A stretch of 13,143 nucleotides of DNA from Butyriboletus loyo (taxonomy: Eukaryota > Basidiomycota > Agaricomycetes > Boletales > Boletaceae). The translations under genes were made by a program, and so were the position numbers. The notes beneath the pieces are model-generated. The model was not told where the DNA came from. It made no database searches and saw only the letters and a program-made list of their open reading frames with translations. Where the stretch lies: positions 1 through 13,143 of the forward strand of contig JBBPSI010000412.1 of the NCBI GenBank assembly GCA_038093515.1. Direction: 5' to 3'. This document shows, in pieces, positions 7,073 to 13,143 of the stretch. The number at the start of each line of letters is the position of its first letter. Within the stretch, counting starts at the first letter, position 1.

Positions 7073-8310
7073 TCACTGAGACTCCCCCTCGTTGACGTTG
7101 TAGTCGTAAGTGTCATTGGCATTGAAATCTGCCCAGACGTCATCCCGAAACATGCAGTTGGCGATGATATGGCCAACAGCACCACAGAGGCCGCATACAT
7201 GTTCTGGACAAAATTCCTGTATATGACCCGGGGCGATCTGGTGACAGAAGGGGCAGGTGTAATTGGGGCACTCCCTACGGAAGTGACCGACGGTCCTGCA
7301 CTCGAAGCAGGCTGCGGGCGGATGAGGCGAGGTCGAGCACTGCCTGGGCTGGGACCAGGAGATCGGTCGTCGACGACGATAGGGGAATCACGAGTACCCT
7401 GACTGGGGAGATAGGGGGGCGGGGGTCCGTATGAAGAGTCGTTAGAGCCACCAGCAGCGGCGGCGGGGGAGGAGACATGGGGAATGAGCTGGATGGCGGG
7501 GGTGCCACGTCGAGTGGACAGTTGGGGGATAATGGAGCGAAAGGCCCTGTTGGCGATCCTTCTTCCTGCGGCAGTGAGGGTGACCGATCCCGGGACAGAT
7601 CCAGCCTGGAGAAGCGTCTGGCGAGGTTGGTGACGCACAGTTCGAGGTGGTAGAGGGGAGTGTCGACGAGCGACCTGGGGTTCGTCGACGTCAGTCCGAA
7701 AGGACTCAAGGGATTCTCCAGTGGTTTCCCTGGATGAATCTGCTACCAGTGTGGTCGCAGGTGAATCTCTAGTGGATGGCGCTGGAATAGGTAGTGGCGG
7801 AGGAGATCCTTCCATGGCAGGACAAGGAGGAGGATTGGGGCCGCGAGCGGTGGGGCGCAGAAATCCAATGTGGTCATTGGATTGAAAATAAAATTCTCTC
7901 TCCCTAGGAGCGAGAGCGACAAGGATGGGGCGCAGGACGGGCGCGAGGATGCCCGGGAGGAGTTGGTCTATGACGTACCCGAACCCTTCAGCGTGAAGGA
8001 TATCCAGGGTGTATCCCCTAGCCTCCATCAAGGAGGTCTCTAGGGCGGTGGCGTATACCGGCGGTTGGTTGTCGGGACACAGGCGGGTGTGGACAGTGCG
8101 GGCTAGAGCGTATGAACGGTAAAGGGAGGTGAGGGTGCAGAGGACATAATCTCCAGTGAAATCCATACGTTGCTCTAAGGCATACGTAGCAACGGGGTTT
8201 TCTAAAACAGCGGCGTAGAGGACGCGGCGAGAAGAAACTGGAAGGCAGGAAGAGCAGACAGGGGGTTGAGCCGGAAGCGGGGCATTATTTTCAGCAGGGG
8301 AAATAGCCAT
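7073..8310 (-). pseudogene. ORF3: proline-rich protein with three C-terminal CCHC zinc knuckles, one frameshift
   Basis: Starts at ATG 8308-8310 in context AAGATGGC, only 9 nt after the pol stop (8320-8322). Residues ~25-165 look like a folded, mostly helical domain I do not recognise. Residues ~165-310 are Pro/Ser/Arg-rich with a basic patch and PIVVDD (7366-7383), resembling PIVVD in Gag. The same frame then runs by chance into the LTR. In the -1 frame, open from 7387 to a TGA at 7073-7075, three knuckles follow: CFECRTVGHFRREC (7268-7309), CPFCHQIAPGHIQEFC (7208-7255) and CGLCGAVGHIIANC (7154-7195), then an acidic tail. The intact protein would be about 412 residues. The frameshift lies between 7387 and about 7318; no canonical slippery site is seen, so a 1-nt loss is likelier than programmed shifting. 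Knuckles suggest nucleic acid binding. No signal peptide or clear membrane segment argues for an env gene. Confidence 0.75.
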
Positions 8311-8319
8311 CTTGGTTGT

Positions 8320-9001
8320 TTACTGAGAAGATGGGGAGGGGAAATCCTTGGGGTGGTGTAGCTTATAAGCTTTAAGCAGAGCCTGTGCATGAACCAAGTT
8401 CCCATTCAGCTCCCAGGTGTTCTCAGCTGCGGAGTACCCTTTCCAGGAAACCAGGAATTGGCGGCGTCCCTTGGAACCGCAGTGTGATAAGATCCGGTCG
8501 ATCTCATACTCTTCATCTCCGTCTATTGCTTCCGGCGGAGGGTTTGTGAAATTGGGGCCGTGCTCCACAGTCTCATGATAAGGGGTAAGAAGCGACACAT
8601 GGAAGACGTCATGAATCTTCCAGGTCGGTGGTAATCGGAGCCTGTACGCCACAGGGGAGACAACCTGTGCGATCTCGAACGGTCCTTCCCATCTTGGAGC
8701 GAGCTTCTTGGACGGGTACCTGAGTTGAAGGTTGCGCCCTTCAAGCCAAACCTTATCCCCTGTCTTCCACGGGCGGAACTTCGACAAGATCCGTTCCTTC
8801 ATCAACCGGCGTGCCTTTTCGTGGGCTTCTAAAGCTTCTGTTTGGGCTCCCGTGAGTTCCGATAGTCTGGACTCAAGAGCCAGGAGGAAGGTCTTCCCGA
8901 TTGGAGGATAAGACCTCGGCTCATAGCCAACCATCAGGGAGAAGGGCGTCACATTGGTTGATGAATGCGTCATGGAATTGTGGGAAAACTCGGCCATGGG
9001 G
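8320..9001 (-). pseudogene. pol: Integrase C-terminus of element 3: GPY/F module and chromodomain
   Basis: 3' part of pol, cut from the catalytic core by the solo LTR-C; the frame matches the upstream part once the LTR and one 5-bp repeat are discounted. It begins with the end of the core domain (AEFSHNS, NVTPFSLMVGYEPRS), then the GPY/F module (RWEGPFEIAQVVSPVAYRL, about 8640-8690). The chromodomain is at about 8362-8514 and keeps the three aromatic cage positions: Tyr of YEIDRIL, then Trp and Tyr of SWKGY. It ends at TAA 8320-8322. Chromodomains of this class can direct integration to methylated-histone chromatin. The piece itself has no frameshift or stop. Confidence 0.92.
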
Positions 9002-9817
9002 TGTTACGCTGGAGTGCGAAACAACTAGCAGTGAGCACTTGAATAGGGGCTCGAGCCTAATCGGGAAGACGGCCGACTCGCGTAGACGACGCTATCGGGC
9101 TTCTGCAGAGCAAGTGTTGGTGAGATGTCGTATGGCGAAGACCAGACGAGATCGAGCTTGAGCTTATCGGCTCTATCGGCAGAATGGGGTATAGGCTAGA
9201 TTGCTAGGCACTTTATGAATGCGTAGAATTAGCTAGAGAACTCGTAGTGTTCTAAGTACAAGTATATATACTATTGTCTATTGTGCACAGACCGAGCTGT
9301 GCGTGGCAGCGAAGGGCTAAGGGCTATGAGTCCGTCCGAGTCATAGCGGCGAAAGGGGAAGCGGCAAAATGCCGGTAACGAGGGAGCCAAGCTCCGAGCA
9401 AGAAGGCGGCATCGTCAACGAATGAGAAGGTCAGAAGATGAAGTGACAATGTCCACAAGGTGAGCCCCATAGGGCGAAGGGTGCGCGAACGGCGGAGCCC
9501 TTGGATATGGGTCTTGACGCGAAGGTACTGACACGTCGTAATCTAGTCACGTGCTAGTCACGTGATGTAAGAAATGTCATTGGTCAAAGAAGGGACGCAA
9601 CAGCTCAGCTGAGGGTCCGGCCCGACGGGGCGACGAGACAGGGGCTATCTCGGTGCAACGGCACAGAGACTCGCAGGAACGAGCGGGGAAGTGGATATCG
9701 TCCACTAGGTGACTGGGGAGCGGGCGATGGGCGGCATCGCAAGACGGCGGGGGCGGCGGGGACGCGTGAGCATGGGAAAACGAGTGGCGGGGTACGCTTA
9801 GGGGTAAAACTGTAACA
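9002..9817 (-). mobile_element. Solo LTR-C (816 bp) inserted in element 3 integrase
   Basis: Termini are TGTTAC and GTAACA, with the 5-bp duplication TGGGG on both sides (8997-9001 and 9818-9822). Orientation is taken as minus because the GCACAG-N6-CTGTGC dyad (9285-9302) lies upstream of a TATATATA (about 9263-9270) in that direction, and because its 3' end resembles the LTR-A 3' end. Two CACGTG boxes at 9548-9553 and 9559-9564 are also present in the old fragment at 1609-2137. The insertion removes the chromodomain from integrase. No coding sequence is seen; a short Pro-rich open frame at 9577-9837 is incidental. Confidence 0.92.
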
Positions 9818-11352
9818 TGGGGAGGAGTTCGGCCCATCGTTCAGGATGACCATCACAGAAGATTCGGAGATACGTCTCCAATTCTTGGTTGACTCGTTCG
9901 GTTTCTCCGTCGGTCTGTGGGTGGTAGGCGGAAGAGAGGGCGAGATCGTAGTTGAGAAGTCTCGCAAGCTCTCTAGCGAAGGCTGATGCAAATTGAGGAC
10001 CTCGGTCCGAGATGCAGCGGGAGTGTAGGCCGAAGTGGAGGAAGACGGTCTTGAAAAATAACTTGGCGACTCCTGCCGCGTCGATGTCCTTGTTACAAGG
10101 GGAATAAATTACCCCCTTCGTAAGCCCATGGTCTACCATGACCATGACAGAATCATAACCTAAGGAGGGAGGGAGGCCAGTGATGAGGTCGACCGAGACC
10201 TGTTCGAAAGGACAAGATGCCACACTGGTCAGAGGGGAGAGAGGGGGCACGGTGGGGTGGGTATTAACTTTATGCGCCTGACAAACGGCGCAGCCAGAGA
10301 CAAAGCAGCGGACCAGATTAGCCATGCCTGGCCACCAATAATCCCGTTGCACCAGGTTCTGGGTGCAGAATATGCCACTGTGACCACCAGCGGGGCTTTT
10401 GTGTAAGGACCGGATGAGGTCGACCCGTGCAGCCTCAGGGATGTATCGTTTCTTGCGGAAGTACAACTCCTTTCCGTCAAAGTCCCAATCGCCAGCGTTC
10501 ATTTTGGGGAAGAGGGGCGAGTCTTCGTAAAGGGCCTGCATGCATCGCTTAATCATGGGGTCGCTGGGGGTGGAGGCAGCGATTTTTTCTGCGAGGGCGA
10601 CGTCGATCTTGCGAGCGAAGAGGTTTTCTGGGAGGAGGGTCACTTCCTGGTTGTCGGCGGAAGTGTCAACATCGTCGCGGCGGGACAAAGCATCGGCAGG
10701 GCCCATCTGGGTACCCGGGATGTGATGGAAGTGCAGGTCAAAATCCTGCAGGAACATGAGCCAGCGAGCTTGCCGGCGGGATAGCTTGTTGGGTTGGCGA
10801 AAATAAGTGAGATTCTTGTGGTCGGTGAGAATCTCCACTTGGTGACCGGTACCGCGCAGGTAGTGTCGCCACTCTTCTAGTGCATGAATGACCGCGAGCA
10901 ACTCGCGATCATAGATATCGTAATTGCGCTCCGCAGGCGAGAGCGTCTTTGACAGGTAAGCACAAGGATGCAGGTCACCATTGACATCCTTTTGCATAAG
11001 TACTGCTCCAGTAGCAGTGAGGGAGGCGTCCGTCATGACAGCGAACGGCTTAGTGACATCGGGCATGGAGAGGACGGGCTGCCTTAAGAACGACTGTTTA
11101 ATTGCCTGGAATGCGGCTTCACAGGCGGGGGTCCAGGCCCAGGGGGAGTTCTTCTTTGTCAGGTCGTGCAGCGGCTTGGCGATGTGAGAGAAATCCTGTA
11201 TAAATCGCCGATAAAAGTTGCAAAACCCGATGAAAGACCTGACAGCCTTCACCGAGGTGGGGGGGTTCCATTCGCGAATGGCTTTCAGCTTGGTGGGGTC
11301 CATTTTGACCTGTCCTTCTCGGACCATCATTCCGAGGTATTCGACTTCCTCG
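9818..11352 (-). pseudogene. pol: RT thumb, RNase H and integrase core of element 3
   Basis: Single open minus-strand frame from the second RT frameshift (near 11352) to the LTR-C insertion. In order: the end of RT (VEYLGMMV), connection, RNase H with [11 protein letters not shown] (about 11005-11035), the DRELLA Glu and TDHKNLTYF Asp, then a linker ending PADALSRR. Integrase has a zinc-binding HHCC domain (H-x6-H and CAVC, about 10290-10400) and a catalytic core with Asp in VDLITGL (about 10185), Asp in SDRGPQF (about 10000) and Glu in GETERVNQ (about 9900), spaced D-x35-E. All catalytic residues are present. It is joined upstream and downstream only across a frameshift and an insertion, so no full Pol is made. 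Confidence 0.93.
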
Positions 11353-11742
11353 GGTCGAACGAACACTTCTCCAGCTTGAGGAATAACTTGTGCTCTCTGA
11401 GCCTTTCCAGGACGCGGATCGTACGGGCCTCGTGTTCTGCAGAGGTGGCGGAGTGGATCAAAAGGTCGTCCATATAGATGATCAGCCATCCTTCTGCCAT
11501 GAGGTCACCGAAGATATGGTCCATCAAAGCCTGGAATGTTGCTGGGGAGTTGCAAAGGCCGAAGAACATCACGGTGGGTTCGAACAGCCCTTGGGGGGTG
11601 ATGAAGGCCGCTTTCCAGCGGTCGTTCGGCTTGATGAGGACGTTGTTGTATCCCCAGCGGATGTCCATCTTGGTGAAGATTTTGGACCCTTTGAGACGGT
11701 CGACGAGGTCGGAGATGAGGGGGAGAGGGTAGGCATTTGTGA
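11353..11742 (-). pseudogene. pol: Reverse transcriptase palm of element 3, between two frameshifts
   Basis: Middle of RT in a third frame, from AYPLPLISDLVDRLKGSK to KLEKCSFD. It contains FTKMDIRWGYNNVLI, FFGLCNSPATFQALMDHIF and the catalytic YMDD (11465-11476). The upstream boundary is a 10-nt deletion at about 11738-11743 relative to element 2. The downstream boundary is a missing base in a C run at about 11351-11354. Both are absent from element 2, so they are private lesions of this copy. Confidence 0.9.
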
Positions 11743-12690
11743 GTTCAGGTACCGGTAGTCCTGGCAGGGACGTAACGAACCATCCTTCTTGGATACGAAG
11801 AAGAAAGGGGCTGCCTGTGGGGACTTGGAGGGAGTGATCTTCCCTGACTTGAGGTGTTCCTCGACGAACGCCTTGCATGCCTCAGACTCTTTTGGGTTCA
11901 GAGGATAGACCTTAGCGACTTTGGGTACAAAGTCTTTGTCGAGGTCGATAGCATGGTCGAAAGATCGGGACGGGGGAAGTTCCTCAGTATTCTTCTTGTC
12001 AAAAACGTCCGCAAAGGCGGCGAACGGGGTAGGGAGAACTGCTTTCTCCTTGATGGCTTGAGCGGCGATCTCAGTCGCGATGGTTGCTTTTCGAATAGGG
12101 TAAGCTTCCCTTGCTGAAGCGTCTACTCGCTTCTTCCAGAGCTTGGCGATCTTGGAGTCTGGGTCCAAGTCAAGGTACCGTACTAGGTACCGTTGAGCGA
12201 TTGCCCGAGGGGAGTCGTGTCGGGGCTTCTTGATCTGATCAGGGAGATCGATGTGGCCAGTGGCCCAATCTATTACCGGGTTTGCTTCTCTTAACCACGG
12301 TAGTCCCAGGATCATGTTTTCTCGGCCTATGTTGAGGACTAGGAAGCTCCGTTCCTCCTCGGTTTCTCCAATCCTGATGGAGACGGTGACCTTGTGTCGT
12401 ATAACTCCTCCTTGGTTGTTTGACCCGTCCACGTTTTGGGCACTTAGTGGCTTGGGTAGCCGTTCCATCGGCAGTTTCTTTCGCTTCACTAGATCTCGGT
12501 CTATGAAGCATCCGCTTGCGCCGCTGTCCACCAGGGCGAATGTGTCGACGATTTGACCCCCTTCGTGCGCGAATAAAGACACAGGAACTCGAATTGATTG
12601 CGCATTGGGGTTTGACAAAACTACAGGGGCGAGAGTATGGAGAGGAGAAGACGTCGAAACTTCCCTCTCTTCTAAAAATCCTTTGGCCAT
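11743..12690 (-). pseudogene. pol: Aspartic protease and N-terminal RT of element 3
   Basis: Start of protease-pol. ATG at 12688-12690 lies inside the end of gag, in the -1 frame. The retropepsin motif LVDSGASGCFID (DSGAS at 12514-12528) is intact, with the ILGLPWL motif of the second half. RT fingers follow, with the SRSFDHAIDL and SKKDGSLRPCQDYR motifs. The frame breaks at YLNS (11743) through a 10-nt deletion. Retropepsin cuts the Gag and Pol precursors. Element 2 has TTG in place of this ATG, so a ribosomal frameshift in the overlap is as likely as a separate start. Confidence 0.92.
12672..12690 (-). other. Gag-pol overlap with T-run at the gag stop
   Basis: Gag ends GAT TTT TAG. The pol frame reads GGA TTT TTA across the same bases, one base back. 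The run of five T next to the stop is conserved in element 2 (4446-4450). It could allow -1 slippage with the stop in the A site, or the pol ATG 16 nt upstream of the stop could be reached by reinitiation. Neither is proven. Confidence 0.5.
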
Positions 12691-13143
12691 TCTTCGGCCA
12701 CCTTGGTTGCTGCGACGGGCAGCTTTTCTTCATCTTCGTTGAAGCACGCCTTGAGGACATTCAAGACGTCTTCTTGCTGGGTGCCTCGACCCTTTAACTC
12801 GGACAGATAGTCAACGAGTGGGGAGGGCTTGGGCTCTGGTTGTGTGACGACGGCGGCGCGTGTGCGCTGAGGGTTGCGAGGGGGACGAGAGGGCGGTCCT
12901 CGGGAGTTCTGCCCGTTGCGAGGGGGGCGAGGATGGTTGGTCGATCGGCAGCCGACTTGGTGGCAAATGAAGCATTTGTTCTGCTTCATGTACTCCGCAC
13001 GTTGTACGGGAGTAAGTCGGACTGCGTCGACGTCCATCGCGTTGGGGTCCCTTCTGCTGGACGAGGGCTTGGAGGGGGAAGAGAAAATGGGAATGTAGTG
13101 CTTCCCTGTGCGGAGGTCATCGATGCGCTTGTGTTGCGCATGG
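12672..13143 (-). CDS. gag: Gag of element 3, C-terminal part (5' part outside the window)
   Basis: The frame is open from the window edge to TAG 12672-12674. It covers the end of the capsid region (HAQHKRIDDL), a Ser/Pro linker, MDVDAVRLTPVQRAEYMKQNK and the zinc knuckle CFICHQVGCRSTNH at 12933-12974 with ligand order C-C-C-H. An Arg/Pro-rich stretch and an acidic C-terminal tail of about 45 residues follow. No stop or frameshift is seen in this part. It aligns throughout with the Gag of elements 1 and 2. Confidence 0.9.
   Translation of the reverse strand, partial: HAQHKRIDDLRTGKHYIPIFSSPSKPSSSRRDPNAMDVDAVRLTPVQRAEYMKQNKCFICHQVGCRSTNHPRPPRNGQNSRGPPSRPPRNPQRTRAAVVTQPEPKPSPLVDYLSELKGRGTQQEDVLNVLKACFNEDEEKLPVAATKVAEEWPKDF

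Larger units (their letters stand above)
6596..13143 (-). mobile_element. Element 3: chromovirus with a third ORF, 5' end outside the window
   Basis: Minus-strand element running gag, protease-RT-RNase H-integrase-chromodomain, ORF3, polypurine tract and 3' LTR. It sits inside element 2 pol: sequence up to 6595 matches element 3's own pol at the RNase H/integrase linker, and CTCCC (6591-6595) is the probable target duplication. The 5' LTR and most of gag lie beyond 13143. Damage is light compared with element 2: a 10-nt deletion and a 1-nt deletion in RT, one frameshift in ORF3 and one solo LTR in integrase. CpG is retained, which suggests a younger copy. Confidence 0.88.

Noticed and set aside
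6934..7365. Continuation of the ORF3 frame through the knuckle region into the LTR as its true C-terminus
   Set aside because: It crosses the polypurine tract and the LTR boundary and has no motif, while the -1 frame carries three zinc knuckles and stops before the tract.
7318..7387. Programmed -1 frameshift in ORF3
   Set aside because: No slippery heptamer is visible and the copy has other indels, so a 1-nt deletion is the simpler reading; other copies would decide.
7275..7709. Second minus-strand proline-rich frame over ORF3
   Set aside because: Overlaps ORF3 in another frame and lacks the knuckles and any recognisable domain; low-complexity DNA keeps it open.
7073..8310. ORF3 as an envelope gene
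   Set aside because: No signal peptide, no convincing membrane segment and no Cys-rich ectodomain; its knuckles indicate an internal nucleic-acid-binding protein.
9577..9837. Proline-rich minus-strand open frame inside solo LTR-C
   Set aside because: Runs across the LTR boundary into integrase out of frame, and is absent from the homologous fragment at 1609-2137.
1..13143. Host genes, tRNA, rRNA or CRISPR arrays
   Set aside because: All stretches are accounted for by LTRs or element genes; no RNA gene structure or spaced repeats were seen.

Overview
The window is a pile of nested, mostly broken LTR retrotransposons, and I see no host gene. The coding remains (Gag, aspartic protease, reverse transcriptase, RNase H, integrase with a C-terminal chromodomain) belong to the chromovirus branch of Ty3/gypsy. 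Chromodomain integrase, probable self-primed reverse transcription, eukaryotic TATA-type promoters inside the LTRs and CpG-linked decay fit a filamentous fungus, most likely an agaricomycete. No taxonomic marker is present, so that placement is inference.

Layout. Positions 1-1510 are the 5' end of element 1 (minus strand): a gag with one stop codon, a primer-binding site and a truncated LTR. Its LTR piece is joined head to head with a piece of another LTR (to 1603), making a foldback centred on 1501. Positions 1609-2137 are a fragment of a second LTR family (LTR-C). Element 2 (plus strand, 2138-6595) has a complete 426-bp 5' LTR, a gag interrupted by a 519-bp solo LTR of a third family (LTR-B, 2996-3514, 5-bp target duplications), and a pol that stops where element 3 enters. 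Element 3 (minus strand, 6596 to beyond 13143) has a 426-bp 3' LTR, a polypurine tract, a third ORF, a pol with two frameshifts, and the 3' end of gag. Its integrase is split by an 816-bp solo LTR-C (9002-9817, 5-bp target duplications).

Design of the LTR-A family. Gag is read first. Protease-pol overlaps its end by 19 nt in the -1 frame at a run of five T. A 10-nt sequence just after the 5' LTR is the exact complement of the sequence at the predicted transcript start, which is the arrangement used by Tf1-type self-priming elements. The U3 carries a near-perfect heat shock element, and a dyad lies just upstream of TATA. After the chromodomain stop codon, element 3 has a third gene only 9 nt away. 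It encodes a basic, proline-rich protein ending in three CCHC zinc knuckles, now broken by a frameshift. This third ORF, the HSE-bearing promoter and the gag frame that extends upstream of any AUG are the most notable features.

Relative age. Element 2 and the 1609-2137 fragment are poor in CpG and carry several CGA-to-TGA stops. Elements 1 and 3 and the intact solo LTR-C keep CpG. Nesting gives the same order: LTR-C fragment and element 2 first, then LTR-B and element 3 into element 2, then solo LTR-C into element 3.
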